A stretch of 64,000 bases of DNA from Novosphingobium sp. CECT 9465 (GCF_920987055.1 NZ_CAKLBX010000001.1:186001-250000), one strand, 5' to 3'. Positions 1 to 8,944 are shown, counted from the first letter of the stretch. The notes: a model not told the origin generated them from the letters alone. A program made the numbers and translations.

Positions 1-2069
1 TCGGCCATGCAGTGCGGGTGTTCGCAGTGGCGGCACGATGTGGGAACGTGCAGGTGGGCAAAGCTCTTGCCCGCCTCGCGGTCCAGCCGGGAAAGGCCAT
101 CGTGGCTGTCGGCGCAGGCCTTTTCGCAATTGTCGCAGCCCACGCAAAGGCGTTCATCGATCAGCAGAACGTCCGTCGCTTCGCCAAGGCCCTGGGCCAC
201 AAGGAATTTGGCCTGTTCGGAATAGAGATCGACGACGCCCGAAAAGCTGTCTTTCTTCGATTCGATGAAGGCGTTGGTCGCACGGCGCACTTCCATGTCC
301 TTGCGCGCGCGTTCCAGCAGTGCGGGCTTGGCGGCAAGTACGCGCCCGAAGGCCTCGCCATCGATCCTGATCACTTCGCTCTTGATCGCGGCGCGGACCG
401 TTGCGGTGCGGCGGCCCCCGTCGATCAGCGCCATTTCGCCCACATAGGACCCTGCGGGCAGGTAGGACAGGAACACCGGCTTCCCGCCGACTTCCTTTTC
501 CACGATCATCGATCCGACGCGGATGACGTAGATGTCGTTGTCCTCGTCACCCTCGGTGATGATCGCCTCGCCCGCGCGGACCGGAACGATCGTCGCAGTC
601 TCGACCACTTCGGCGATGTCGGCGCTGGTCAGCCCCGATCCGAACATCTGGAGGATCTGGCGCTCGGTCGATATGCGTTCGATCGCGCGGCGGGCGGTCG
701 GCACCTGGCTTTGCAGCTTGAGCGCGGCATTGCGGCTGATTTCGACGCAGACGGTATCTTCGGCGGCCACGATGGTCGCGCCGCGCCGACGCCCCGAAAT
801 CAGGCCCACTTCACCGAAGATCGTACCCGCGGGGATCGGGATGACCTTCGAAGGATCGGTCGCATCGATCCGCACATGGACCGAGCCGGACGCGATGGCG
901 AAGAGCGACGATCCCGGATCGTTCTTTTCGAACACCACCTGCCCCTTGGCATAAGCGCGGGCCGACGAATCAAGCATGAATTCGCGCAACTGCAGCGTGG
1001 TCATGCCATCGAGGATCGAGACATTCGTGCGCAGGAATTCCAGCCATTCATTGACCGAACGGTTGCCGGGAAGCCCTGCAAACTTGGCTTCGAGCAGTGG
1101 CTCGTCCGCCGGTTTCAGCGCGGTGTTGCCGTTGATGAACTCGACGACATCGTAGCCCTGATTCATGCAGTGCTTGATCAGCGGATAGCCCGCCAGCGCC
1201 CCGATCACGAAAATGCCCGGCGCGGTCGATTCGAACTGCGGTGACAATGTCGGGAAGGCAAGCCGATCGGCACTAGCGAATTCGATGCCGCAATCTTCGA
1301 CGAAGGCGCGCGGCGGGGCAGACCCGATTCGCGCGATGATCCGGTCGCAGCGGATGCGTTCCTCGCCATCGCGGGTGGCCAGCGTGATCCAGCCTGGCTC
1401 GATGGCCTTGGTTTCGGTTTCGTAGCGGATGGTCAGGCGGCCCGCCGCGTCATCCTCGACCAGGCCGCGCGCATTCTCGATCCCGGCGTCGCCCGTGCCG
1501 ATCACCACGATGTGCTGGTCCAGCAGGGCATAAGGATCGTCGAGCTGGTAAGTCACATGCGGCAGGTCGCCGCCGGGGCAGCGCATCAGGTTGGGGTTGC
1601 CCTGCGTACCGATCGCCAGCACCACGTTTTCGGCCATGACCGTTTCGCCACTGGTCAGTTCGATGGCGTATGGCGGGGCGAAGCGCTGGAGTTCGGTCGT
1701 CGTCGTCGATCCGTCGCGACCGCGTGAGACGATCTTCTGGATCGATCCTGCGATGGCGGGGCCGGTGCCGCGAATCGATTTGACGTCGGCATTGTATTTC
1801 ACGTTCACGCCAAGGTCGGCTGTGCGCCGCTTCCACTTGTCGAGAATGTCTTCTTTCTTGCCGGCGTCGAATTCCTGATCGGACCGCAGGATCAGCTGCG
1901 ATGGCGTGGCCATCACATGCTTGCCCTTCTGGTATTTGTAGATCGTATCGGAAAGGTGATCGGTCTTTTCCAGCAGGACATGGCTAAGGCCAAGCTGCGC
2001 CGCACGGCCCGCAGCGCTCATGCCTGCAGGGCCGGAACCGATAATCGCAACCTTGAAAACCTCGCCCAC
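1..2069 (-). CDS. FAD-dependent oxidoreductase with two cyclic-nucleotide-binding domains and a 4Fe-4S tail (3' end outside window)
   Basis: Reading leftward from 2069, the protein starts with a Rossmann dinucleotide fold (AIIGSGPAGMS near residue 10) and a second NAD(P) fold (VVIGTGDAGIE), as in the thioredoxin reductase/ferredoxin-NADP reductase group. Two cNMP-binding domains follow at about residues 360-470 and 475-600 (GTIFGEVGLISG, GSYVGEMALIDG). Near residue 640 a ferredoxin-type motif (CVGCDNCEKAC) begins, with SCRHCEHPHC at the window edge, so the gene is incomplete. The Rossmann part has no CxxC redox pair, which argues against true thioredoxin reductase. GTG at 2069 is preferred because a GGGGGA box lies 9 nt upstream; an in-frame ATG at 2108 is possible. 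It is probably a signal-gated electron-transfer protein, but substrate and partner are unknown. Confidence 0.85.
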   Translation of the reverse strand, partial: MGEVFKVAIIGSGPAGMSAAGRAAQLGLSHVLLEKTDHLSDTIYKYQKGKHVMATPSQLILRSDQEFDAGKKEDILDKWKRRTADLGVNVKYNADVKSIRGTGPAIAGSIQKIVSRGRDGSTTTTELQRFAPPYAIELTSGETVMAENVVLAIGTQGNPNLMRCPGGDLPHVTYQLDDPYALLDQHIVVIGTGDAGIENARGLVEDDAAGRLTIRYETETKAIEPGWITLATRDGEERIRCDRIIARIGSAPPRAFVEDCGIEFASADRLAFPTLSPQFESTAPGIFVIGALAGYPLIKHCMNQGYDVVEFINGNTALKPADEPLLEAKFAGLPGNRSVNEWLEFLRTNVSILDGMTTLQLREFMLDSSARAYAKGQVVFEKNDPGSSLFAIASGSVHVRIDATDPSKVIPIPAGTIFGEVGLISGRRRGATIVAAEDTVCVEISRNAALKLQSQVPTARRAIERISTERQILQMFGSGLTSADIAEVVETATIVPVRAGEAIITEGDEDNDIYVIRVGSMIVEKEVGGKPVFLSYLPAGSYVGEMALIDGGRRTATVRAAIKSEVIRIDGEAFGRVLAAKPALLERARKDMEVRRATNAFIESKKDSFSGVVDLYSEQAKFLVAQGLGEATDVLLIDERLCVGCDNCEKACADSHDGLSRLDREAGKSFAHLHVPTSCRHCEHPHCMA

Positions 2070-2329
2070 CGGTATGCGTCCCCCGCATCGCGCGCACGGA
2101 CGGCGCATGTTTCCACGCCTGCCCTTGCCAATAAACCGATTTGCGACCCCTATCGAGCGGACTTTACCCGATGCGCCGCGCATTGCCAGCCGCAAATTGC
2201 GCATTATCCGGTCCGCGGCGTTGTAGCGGACCGAATGGCAGCTCTTCAAGCGCTTGCAAGGCACCCGTCCGCCGCGATATGCGCTTCGGGTGCGACGGTG
2301 CTGCCACGGGCGCCCGACAGGAGTATGCA

Positions 2330-3337
2330 ATGACCGAGCCTCAGCCTCCGCTCCCGTCCAAGGCGGAAACGCGCGATTCTGCGCAGAGTGGCTCGCGATT
2401 CGGCAAGGTTGCGCTGGCGGCCGCGGCGCTGATCGCGCTGGGCGCTGGGGGCGTGGCCATGATCCGCGGCCCGGAAACGCCGCCTCCCGCCGCAGTGCCG
2501 CCTGCGGTCACCCCCAATCAGCAGCCGTCGGTCGACGATGTCATCGCCAGGCTGGAGAAGAAGCTGGCCGAAAACCCGGAAGATGCCGAAGGTTGGCGCA
2601 TGCTCGGCTGGTCCTATTTCCAGACCGAACGCTATGCCGAGGCTGCCACCGCGCTGAAGCAGGCGACCAGGCTCGATCCCGAACATGCCGAGACATGGTC
2701 TTTCCTGGGCGAAGCGCTGGTGCTGGCGAGCAAGGAAGAAGGCCGGATGCCGCGCGATGCCAAGGCGGCATTCGACAAGGCGATCAAGCTTGATCCCAAG
2801 GATGCCCGTGCGCGCTATTTCCAGGCGGTCTCGCTCGATCTGTCGGGCCGCCACCGTCAGGCGATCAACGCCTGGTTCGATCTGCTGGGCGATACGCCCG
2901 CCGATGCCCCCTATGCCGAGGATATCCGCGAAGTGATCCGCAATGTCGGCGAACGGCGCAAGATCGACGTGGAGAAGCGCCTTGCCGAAGCGCAGTTCGC
3001 TGCTCCTGCCAATGGCGTCATCACCGATGGCCCGCACAAGGCCGCCGCCGGGATTCCGGGGCCGACGTCCGAGGAGATGAAGGCTGCCGCCGGTTTGCCC
3101 AAGGGCCAGCAAGAGGCGATGATCCGCGGCATGGTCGATGGTTTGGAGGCCAAGCTGGTTGCAAATCCCGCCAATGCCGATGGCTGGATCATGCTGATGC
3201 GCAGCCGGATGCAACTGGGTGAGCCGAAAAAGGCTGCCGACGCCCTCCAGAAGGGCCTTGCCGCGTTCCGCAATGACAGCGCCGCCGCCCGCAAATTGCG
3301 GGAAGCCGGGTCCAGTCTGGGTGTGGCAGGGGCGTGA
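2330..3337 (+). CDS. Membrane-anchored tetratricopeptide-repeat protein, CcmI/CycH-like
   Basis: A 335-aa protein. The start ATG follows a CAGGAG box by 6 nt. Residues about 24-45 form one transmembrane segment after a short cytoplasmic tail. A Pro/Ala linker leads to TPR units (EDAEGWRMLGWSYFQTERY, AETWSFLGEALV, DARARYFQAVSLDLSGR), and another helical repeat sits near the C-terminus (NADGWIMLMRSRMQLG). The arrangement resembles the periplasmic part of cytochrome c maturation protein CcmI/CycH, which presents apocytochrome to the haem lyase. No other ccm gene is beside it, so the cytochrome role is inferred and a general scaffold is equally possible. Its stop codon overlaps the first of the GANTC sites that precede ctrA. 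Confidence 0.8.
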   Translation: MTEPQPPLPSKAETRDSAQSGSRFGKVALAAAALIALGAGGVAMIRGPETPPPAAVPPAVTPNQQPSVDDVIARLEKKLAENPEDAEGWRMLGWSYFQTERYAEAATALKQATRLDPEHAETWSFLGEALVLASKEEGRMPRDAKAAFDKAIKLDPKDARARYFQAVSLDLSGRHRQAINAWFDLLGDTPADAPYAEDIREVIRNVGERRKIDVEKRLAEAQFAAPANGVITDGPHKAAAGIPGPTSEEMKAAAGLPKGQQEAMIRGMVDGLEAKLVANPANADGWIMLMRSRMQLGEPKKAADALQKGLAAFRNDSAAARKLREAGSSLGVAGA

Positions 3338-3497
3338 TTCGTTTTGCACGAATCGCCGAAGACTCCCGGATTGTCCCTAAGTGTTAACCACGGTGTGGGT
3401 TTTCAGCCTGCGGAACATGTGACTGATTCATAACGGGACAGCCCGGATTTTCGGTGAAAATCGCCTCATCTGAATCACTTCGCACCAGACCGGACTC
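3336..3497. promoter_or_regulatory. Cluster of six GANTC sites upstream of ctrA
   Basis: GANTC occurs at 3336, 3350, 3361, 3425, 3472 and 3493, six sites in 162 bp. GANTC is the target of the cell-cycle DNA methyltransferase CcrM in alphaproteobacteria, and methylation of the ctrA promoter is known in Caulobacter. The first two sites form the arms of a perfect 7-bp inverted repeat (GATTCGT/ACGAATC, 3336-3354) that may also act as a weak terminator for the TPR gene. The 317-bp interval 3338-3654 holds no gene; this cluster and the CtrA-like box are what I see in it. Confidence 0.55.
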
Positions 3498-3544
3498 ATT
3501 ACCGGGCATCTGCGGTGTTGCTGCGATGCTTTCATGGCATTGCG

Positions 3545-3561
3545 TTTACAGCAAATTAACC
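3545..3561 (+). promoter_or_regulatory. CtrA-type box in the ctrA promoter
   Basis: TTTA at 3545-3548, seven bases, then TTAACC at 3556-3561 matches the CtrA consensus TTAA-N7-TTAAC with one mismatch. It lies about 95 bp before the ctrA start, where autoregulation would be expected. Confidence 0.55.
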
Positions 3562-3654
3562 TTTCATGTTCATTCCTCCTATGGTTAATGGCGGGCAAGA
3601 CGGGATGATCCCGGTTTGATTGCCAAGGGGACATGGCAAGTAAGGGGCGGATCA

Positions 3655-4350
3655 ATGCGCGTACTGCTGATCGAAGACGAACCGACGACCGCCAAGGCGA
3701 TCGAACTGATGCTGACGACCGAGGGGTTCAACGTCTATTCGACCGATCTCGGCGAAGAAGGCCTCGATCTCGGTAAACTGTATGATTACGACATCATCCT
3801 GCTCGACCTGAACCTGCCGGACATGCACGGCTACGATGTGCTGAAAAAGCTGCGCGTCGCCAAAGTGCAGACCCCCGTCCTGATCCTTTCGGGCATTTCG
3901 GAAATGGACTCCAAGGTCCGCTCGTTCGGCTTCGGTGCCGACGATTACGTGACCAAGCCTTTCCATCGCGAAGAACTTATCGCTCGCATTCACGCCGTGG
4001 TGCGCCGCTCCAAAGGCCATTCGCAGTCGGTCATCCGCACCGGCAAGCTTTCGGTCAATCTCGATGCCAAGACAGTCGAAGTCGATAGCGCCCGCGTGCA
4101 CCTGACCGGCAAGGAATACGCGATGCTGGAGCTGCTTTCGCTGCGCAAGGGCACCACGCTGACCAAGGAAATGTTCCTCAACCACCTTTATGGCGGGATG
4201 GACGAACTCAAGATCATCGACGTGTTCATCTGCAAGCTGCGCAAGAAGCTGGCGCATGCCTGTGGCGGTGAAAACTACATCGAAACCGTCTGGGGCCGTG
4301 GCTACGTGCTGCGCGATCCTGACGACATGGCGGCCACCGAAGCGGCCTGA
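3655..4350 (+). CDS. ctrA: Cell-cycle response regulator CtrA
   Basis: A 231-aa OmpR-family response regulator, the length of Caulobacter CtrA. The receiver domain has the acidic pair near residues 8-9 (IEDEP), phospho-Asp at about 51 ([14 protein letters not shown]) and Lys in TKPFHREEL. The C-terminal winged helix ends in [10 protein letters not shown]. The recognition region ([19 protein letters not shown]) is characteristic of CtrA. CtrA is the master regulator of division, motility and replication control in alphaproteobacteria. ATG 3655 follows AAGGGGCGG; an in-frame upstream ATG at 3616 lacks family support. The promoter carries GANTC sites and a CtrA-like box, and a terminator follows. 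Confidence 0.95.
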   Translation: MRVLLIEDEPTTAKAIELMLTTEGFNVYSTDLGEEGLDLGKLYDYDIILLDLNLPDMHGYDVLKKLRVAKVQTPVLILSGISEMDSKVRSFGFGADDYVTKPFHREELIARIHAVVRRSKGHSQSVIRTGKLSVNLDAKTVEVDSARVHLTGKEYAMLELLSLRKGTTLTKEMFLNHLYGGMDELKIIDVFICKLRKKLAHACGGENYIETVWGRGYVLRDPDDMAATEAA

Positions 4351-4378
4351 CGCCGCGCCTCCACGCCATCCCTCGAAG

Positions 4379-4405
4379 CGGCTCGCCTGACCGGCGGGCC
4401 GTTTT
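4379..4405 (+). terminator. Rho-independent terminator after ctrA
   Basis: A 9-bp stem (4379-4387 with 4393-4401, one G-T wobble) with a 5-nt loop, followed by TTTT, 29 bp after the ctrA stop codon. Confidence 0.7.
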
Positions 4406-4457
4406 CGCATTGGTGGCCCATTGACCGCCTGCCGTCCTCCTGCCAATCGCGCCACCC

Positions 4458-5174
4458 ATGACTGCGCACAAATCCGGCGATCCGACCACGCTCAACCGGC
4501 TTTATGGCCGCGCCAAGGGCAAGCCCTTGCGGCAGGGCCAGCAAGGGCTGGTCGATACGCTTCTGCCCAAGATCGCGATGCCTGCCGAGGGGCCGATCAC
4601 GGCCGAGGCGCTGTTCGGCGAACCCCGGCCATTGCACTTCGAGATCGGCTTTGGTGGAGGCGAGCACATGGCGTTTCGCGCCGACATGCTGCCCGATCAC
4701 GGCTTCATCGGCGCCGAACCGTTCCTCAACGGGGTGGCGCAGGCGCTGACGCATGTGGCTGGTGACAACGGTGCTCACGCGCCGCTCGGCAACGTACGCA
4801 TTCATCACGGCGATGCGCTTGAAGTGCTTGCGCGCGTTCCCGATGGGTCGCTGTCGTTCCTCTACCTGCTGCACCCCGACCCATGGCCAAAGGCGCGCCA
4901 CGCCAAGCGGCGGATGATGAACGATGGCCCGATCGACATGTTCGCCGCCAAGCTGCGGCCCGGCGGAGAATTTCGTTTCGGCACCGATCATGATGTCTAT
5001 CTGCGCCACGCGCTGATGGTCATGCGCCGCCACAAGCACCAGTTCGAGTGGCTGGCGAAGGATTGCACCGATTTTCAGGTGCGTCCCGGCGGTTGGCCTG
5101 AAACGCGCTATGAACACAAGGCGCGCACTGTTTATGGCCATGAAGTGTGGTACTTCCGCTATCGGAAACGCTGA
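4458..5174 (+). CDS. trmB: tRNA (guanine-N7-)-methyltransferase TrmB
   Basis: A 238-aa SAM-dependent enzyme that methylates G46 in the variable loop of tRNAs. The family signature is clear: SAM motif FEIGFGGGEH near residue 62, the acidic GAEPF strand, FLYLLHPDPWPKARHAKRRM with catalytic Asp and Pro-Trp, and the C-terminal TRYEHKA motif. The start ATG follows the ctrA terminator by about 50 bp, so the gene is probably transcribed independently. Confidence 0.95.
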   Translation: MTAHKSGDPTTLNRLYGRAKGKPLRQGQQGLVDTLLPKIAMPAEGPITAEALFGEPRPLHFEIGFGGGEHMAFRADMLPDHGFIGAEPFLNGVAQALTHVAGDNGAHAPLGNVRIHHGDALEVLARVPDGSLSFLYLLHPDPWPKARHAKRRMMNDGPIDMFAAKLRPGGEFRFGTDHDVYLRHALMVMRRHKHQFEWLAKDCTDFQVRPGGWPETRYEHKARTVYGHEVWYFRYRKR

Positions 5175-5282
5175 TCGCCGGTCCTGCACGGCATAGCGTC
5201 GTTTCACCGGGGCAAACCAATTCTTCTGTTTTGGTAGACATTGTTTGCGGCTAATCCACCGTCGAACAGGGAAGGATTCGCG

Positions 5283-6050
5283 ATGGAGTTTCTCGCCGGT
5301 ATCGATTTTGCCGCGCTGTTGCCGTTTATCGCGGTCGGCTTCGCCGCGCAGATGATAGATGGGGCGCTGGGCATGGCCTTCGGCGTCATTTCCAACACGT
5401 TGATGGTCGGGGTTCTGGGGATCCCGCCCGCGCTGGCATCGCAGCGGGTCCATATCGTCGAATGTTTCACCACGGCGACGTCCGGCATCAGCCACCTGAT
5501 TCACGGCAACATCGACAGGAAGCTGTTCTTTCGCCTGCTCGTTCCAGGTGTTATTGGCGGTGTGCTTGGCGCTTATGTGCTGTCGTCGCTGGATGCATCG
5601 GTGGTAAAGCCATGGGTGCTGCTCTATCTTGCCGCCATCGGCGTCTACCTGCTGGTGCGTGGCCTGCTTTATCCGCCCAAGATCAAGGAAGCAGGCTGGG
5701 TCGCGCCGTTGGGCCTTGTCGGGGGCTTCCTCGATGCTGCGGGCGGTGGCGGTTGGGGGCCGGTGGTCACCTCCAATCTGCTGATTCAGGGCGCCGATCC
5801 GCGCAAGGTCGTGGGCACGGTCAATTCGGTGGAATTCTTCCTGACGCTGACGGTTTCGGCCACTTTCATCTGGCATCTTGGGTTTGCCGATGTGGCCGGC
5901 GCAACGCTGGGCTTCCTGATCGGCGGGATCGCCGCCGCGCCGTTCGGCGCATGGGCGGCCAAGCACATCCCGGCCAAGGCCATGCTGATCATGGTCGGCG
6001 TGGTGCTTACGCTGACCAGCCTCTATGGTGCCTATAGCGCGCTTTCCTGA
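5283..6050 (+). CDS. TauE/SafE family sulfite or small-anion permease
   Basis: A 255-aa membrane protein with about eight hydrophobic segments in two halves. The first half starts FIAVGFAAQMIDGALGMAFG and the second GLVGGFLDAAGGGGWGPVV, the duplicated motif of the TauE/SafE (DUF81) family. These carriers export sulfite or organosulfonates or take up small anions; substrate cannot be assigned from sequence. ATG 5283 follows GGGAAGGA by 8 nt; an upstream ATG at 5241 has no ribosome-binding site. No sulfur gene is adjacent. Confidence 0.88.
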   Translation: MEFLAGIDFAALLPFIAVGFAAQMIDGALGMAFGVISNTLMVGVLGIPPALASQRVHIVECFTTATSGISHLIHGNIDRKLFFRLLVPGVIGGVLGAYVLSSLDASVVKPWVLLYLAAIGVYLLVRGLLYPPKIKEAGWVAPLGLVGGFLDAAGGGGWGPVVTSNLLIQGADPRKVVGTVNSVEFFLTLTVSATFIWHLGFADVAGATLGFLIGGIAAAPFGAWAAKHIPAKAMLIMVGVVLTLTSLYGAYSALS

Positions 6051-6177
6051 TCGTTATCGGGACAGGCGGGATCGCCCGCAGTGCTGCGTCGTAGTTATGG
6101 TTACGCGAAATTAACCACGACGTGACAGGATCAGTCCCGCGCCCGAACGGATTTCGCGGCTGGCAGGGGAGTTGATC

Positions 6178-6705
6178 ATGGCGCGGTACGATGCAAGCGG
6201 AATGACCATCGCCGAATTGCGCGAATTCGCCAGCTTTGCGCCGTGTGAACAGCGCTATATCCGCCGTAGTCTCGATATTGCGCTGGGCCGGGGCGATGCC
6301 GTGGCACGGTGGGCCAGGGACGAGGACGAAGCCGCCTCGATCCGCGCACAATGCGTTGCCTACCGGGATCTCGACCAGTTGCGCACCATCCTGCCGAGCG
6401 TGGATGGCCTCGACAGTCTGCAGCCGTTCATGGCGCGGGTCATGCACCAGACCGCGTTCGATCTGATGCAGGGCCGGATCGCAGGCTTCTCCGCTTACCG
6501 CTTCCTTTATGAACGGCTGTTCGGTGCAGAAGTGCGGCCCTGGCTGCCTGCCGCGTTCTGCGGGGCAGCGGCGATGCCGTTGATTCGCCCGGAAAAGCGC
6601 CGCGTCCTGTTGCAGTCGATCAGCGAAGCGGCCGCCACCGCGCACGGCTGGTCAACCCGTCCGCCATCCTTCTATCCCGAATTCGTCGAGGCGGAAGCCG
6701 CCTAG
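6178..6705 (+). CDS. Hypothetical protein ending at a palindromic element
   Basis: A 175-aa soluble, mostly helical protein that I do not recognise. It has no signal peptide or membrane segment and no obvious catalytic motif. ATG 6178 has an AGGGGAG box 6 nt upstream and is preferred over ATG 6172. Upstream, 6100-6116 contains GTTA-N7-TTAACC, a weak CtrA-like match. Its TAG stop (6703-6705) is built from the TA flanking the element at 6705-6970 plus the element's first G. Confidence 0.7.
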   Translation: MARYDASGMTIAELREFASFAPCEQRYIRRSLDIALGRGDAVARWARDEDEAASIRAQCVAYRDLDQLRTILPSVDGLDSLQPFMARVMHQTAFDLMQGRIAGFSAYRFLYERLFGAEVRPWLPAAFCGAAAMPLIRPEKRRVLLQSISEAAATAHGWSTRPPSFYPEFVEAEAA

Positions 6706-6970
6706 AGCCAGACGACGTATGATTGATCCACCGGGACGGAGCCGATTTTGGCTCAGGGCAAGGAACGAGGAGGGAGCCATGTCATCGCATCGTGACCGAC
6801 GAGTGACGCAGCACTGGGCCAAAATCGGCCCGCCCCTTCGGGGTTGCTCTGTGAGGCTCGCCGCCCGCGTCACGTCGCTGGCACGGGCAACCAGCCCGCG
6901 CTGCACGACGCTCCTTGGCAGCGAACCTCACAGAGCAATCACGGTGGGTCAATCATATGTCATCTGGCTC
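6705..6970. mobile_element. 266-bp MITE-like palindromic element (copy 1)
   Basis: The terminal inverted repeats match at about 26 of 29 positions (6705-6733 against 6942-6970, starting GAGCCAGAYGACRTATGATT) and are flanked by TA on both sides (6703-6704, 6971-6972). Hairpin A pairs 6741-6756 with 6814-6829. Hairpin B pairs 6844-6856 with 6926-6938 (13 bp perfect). Conserved single-strand blocks are GGCTCAGGGCAAGGA (6750-6764) and GGGCAACCAGCCC (6885-6897). It encodes no convincing protein. It sits between a rightward hypothetical gene and leftward nadB and completes both TAG stops. The same architecture recurs at 27747-28009. It is a non-autonomous mobile element or a structured RNA/terminator. 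Confidence 0.75.
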
Positions 6971-8619
6971 TAGGGGACCAGCACCGTGTCGTGCGCTTCG
7001 GCATCGGTCCGGGGGTAATCCAGCGTGTAGTGCAGCCCCCGGCTTTCGTGTCGTGCCCGTGCCGAACGCACGATCAGTTCGGCGCTTTGCAGCAGATTGC
7101 GCAGTTCGATCAGGTCGGTCGTCACGCGGAAGTGACCGTAGTAGTCGTTGACCTCGTCATTCAGCATCTGGATGCGATGCGCGGCGCGCTCCAGTCGCTT
7201 GTTGGTGCGCACGATGCCCACGTAATTCCACATGAACCGGCGGATTTCGGTCCAGTTCTGCTTGATGACCACTTCCTCGTCCGAATCGGTAACGCGGCTT
7301 TCGTCCCACGCCTGCACTTGCGGCGGCGCGTCGAAACTGTCCCAGCGGCGCAGAATGTCGCGTGCGGCCACATCGCCGAACACGAAGCATTCCAGCAAGG
7401 AATTGGAAGCAAGGCGGTTGGCGCCATGCAATCCGCTTTCGGTGCATTCGCCAGCGGCATACAGTCCCGGCAGGTCGGTGCGGCCATCAAGATCGATCAG
7501 CACACCGCCGCAGGTATAATGCTGGGCCGGCACGACCGGGATCGGCTGGTGGGTCATGTCGATGCCAAGGCCCAGCAGCTTTTCGTAGATGTTGGGGAAG
7601 TGCCCCTTCACGAATTCGGGCGGCATGTGGCTGATGTCGAGGTGAACGTAATCCAGACCGAACCGCTTGATCTCGGAATCGATCGCGCGAGCCACCACAT
7701 CGCGCGGAGCCAGTTCGAGCCGTTCGGGATCGTAGAACTCCATGAAGCGCTTGCCGGTGCGCGGATTGATCAGCCGTCCGCCTTCGCCGCGCACGGCTTC
7801 GGTGATCAGGAAGTTCTTCACGTCAAGGTTGTAGAGGCAGGTCGGGTGGAACTGCATCATTTCCATGTTGGAAACGCGGGCGCCTGCCCGCCATGCCATC
7901 GCAATGCCGTCTCCGGTCGCCCCGCGCGGTGCGGTGCTGAACTGGTACACGCGGCCAGCGCCGCCCGTGGCCAGGATCGTGGCGCGGGCTGTGTGGGCTT
8001 CGACCCGGCCTGTCGCCTCATCCAGCGCATAAACGCCCCAGACCCTGCCCGACCCGGAATAGCGCGCCGCCTCGTGGCGTCCGGTGATCAGGTCGATGCA
8101 CGTGCGCCCAGGCAGCAGCGTGACGTTGGGGTGCTCCCGCGCGGCATTCAGCAGGGCTTTCTGGACAGCGGCCCCCGTGGCATCGTCGACATGCACGATC
8201 CGGCGGTGTGAATGGCCACCTTCGCGAGTGAGGTGCAGCGAACCTGCCTCCGCGTTGAACGGGACGCCCAGCTTGCTCAGGCGCTCGATTGCCGCGGGGG
8301 CATGCTCGATGACGAATTCAACCGTTTCGCGGCGATTCAGGCCGGCACCGGCGATCATGGTGTCGCGGATGTGATCCTCGAAAGTATCGCCTGCATCCAG
8401 AACGGCAGCGATGCCGCCTTGCGCCCAGTTGGTCGAACCGCCATCCAGCGCGCCCTTGGCCAGCACCAGCACACGGCATCGTTCGGCCAGCACAAGCGCG
8501 GCCGTCAAACCCGCGGCACCTGAACCGATGATCAGGACGTCGTGCGTTTCCATGACGGCGCCGTTCGATTGCTCGCCGCGCATTGGCGGTTCTCCATCCT
8601 CTTCCGCCGTTTCCGGCAT
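6970..8619 (-). CDS. nadB: L-aspartate oxidase NadB
   Basis: A flavoenzyme oxidising L-aspartate to iminoaspartate, the first step of de novo NAD synthesis. Visible motifs are the FAD fold VLIIGSGAAGLT, GGSTNWAQGGIAAV, HSHRRIVH, ILATGGAGRVYQF, FHPTCLY, TEAVRGEGG and the succinate-dehydrogenase-type YTCGGV...GLYAAGECTESGLHGANRLASNS segments. The length fits the family. The start is uncertain: ATG 8619, 8583 (GGAG 8 nt upstream) and 8553 all precede the FAD motif. No nadA or nadC is adjacent. The TAG stop at 6970-6972 uses the last base of the palindromic element. Confidence 0.93.
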   Translation of the reverse strand: MPETAEEDGEPPMRGEQSNGAVMETHDVLIIGSGAAGLTAALVLAERCRVLVLAKGALDGGSTNWAQGGIAAVLDAGDTFEDHIRDTMIAGAGLNRRETVEFVIEHAPAAIERLSKLGVPFNAEAGSLHLTREGGHSHRRIVHVDDATGAAVQKALLNAAREHPNVTLLPGRTCIDLITGRHEAARYSGSGRVWGVYALDEATGRVEAHTARATILATGGAGRVYQFSTAPRGATGDGIAMAWRAGARVSNMEMMQFHPTCLYNLDVKNFLITEAVRGEGGRLINPRTGKRFMEFYDPERLELAPRDVVARAIDSEIKRFGLDYVHLDISHMPPEFVKGHFPNIYEKLLGLGIDMTHQPIPVVPAQHYTCGGVLIDLDGRTDLPGLYAAGECTESGLHGANRLASNSLLECFVFGDVAARDILRRWDSFDAPPQVQAWDESRVTDSDEEVVIKQNWTEIRRFMWNYVGIVRTNKRLERAAHRIQMLNDEVNDYYGHFRVTTDLIELRNLLQSAELIVRSARARHESRGLHYTLDYPRTDAEAHDTVLVP

Positions 8620-8779
8620 GGTCAGCCGCCCTAGCTTGTGTCCGGCGCGCTGGAAAGACCCCCGTTCGCTCGTGTGTCAATTCACCCTTTATGTGATCAA
8701 GCGCACAACCGTCTTGCTTCGCAATCGCAGCATGGTAAGTATTTACCTATAGGTTTTCTTCTGGACGCCGGAAGGTCCC

Positions 8780-8944
8780 ATGCCCGTGCTTCGTGTCTTG
8801 TGTCTGTTCAACCGTCATCGCCCGATCCGTGAGGAAGTCACGTGGACGGGTCTGGCTCACGAAGGTGCCTGCAAGCGTTGCAGAGCGCCTATCCGACGGC
8901 TGGAAGGCGGTGGTTGGCGGAAGCGTAAAGTCAAAACACTTTGA
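8780..8944 (+). CDS. Small CxxC protein, 54 aa
   Basis: A short basic protein with a CKRC knuckle near residues 33-36 (EGACKRCRAPIRR) and a Lys/Arg-rich tail. ATG 8780 is preceded by GGAAGG at 4-nt spacing. The pattern NRHRP...W.G...G.CxxC..PIRR...GW resembles small zinc-ribbon-like proteins I associate with sphingomonads, from memory only. It occupies most of the interval between nadB and the ABC ATPase gene. Function unknown. Confidence 0.55.
   Translation: MPVLRVLCLFNRHRPIREEVTWTGLAHEGACKRCRAPIRRLEGGGWRKRKVKTL

Noticed and set aside
12..1244. Long plus-strand open frame opposite the oxidoreductase gene
   Set aside because: It is the antisense of a well-supported coding region; its translation shows only Arg/His/Asp-rich sequence with no family features.
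6100..6116. GTTA-N7-TTAACC before the hypothetical gene at 6178 as a CtrA box
   Set aside because: Only half of the consensus matches well; noted in the gene entry but too weak to list separately.
6719..6973. Small plus-strand ORF within the first palindromic element
   Set aside because: It runs through both hairpins, has no protein-like features and no counterpart in the second copy.
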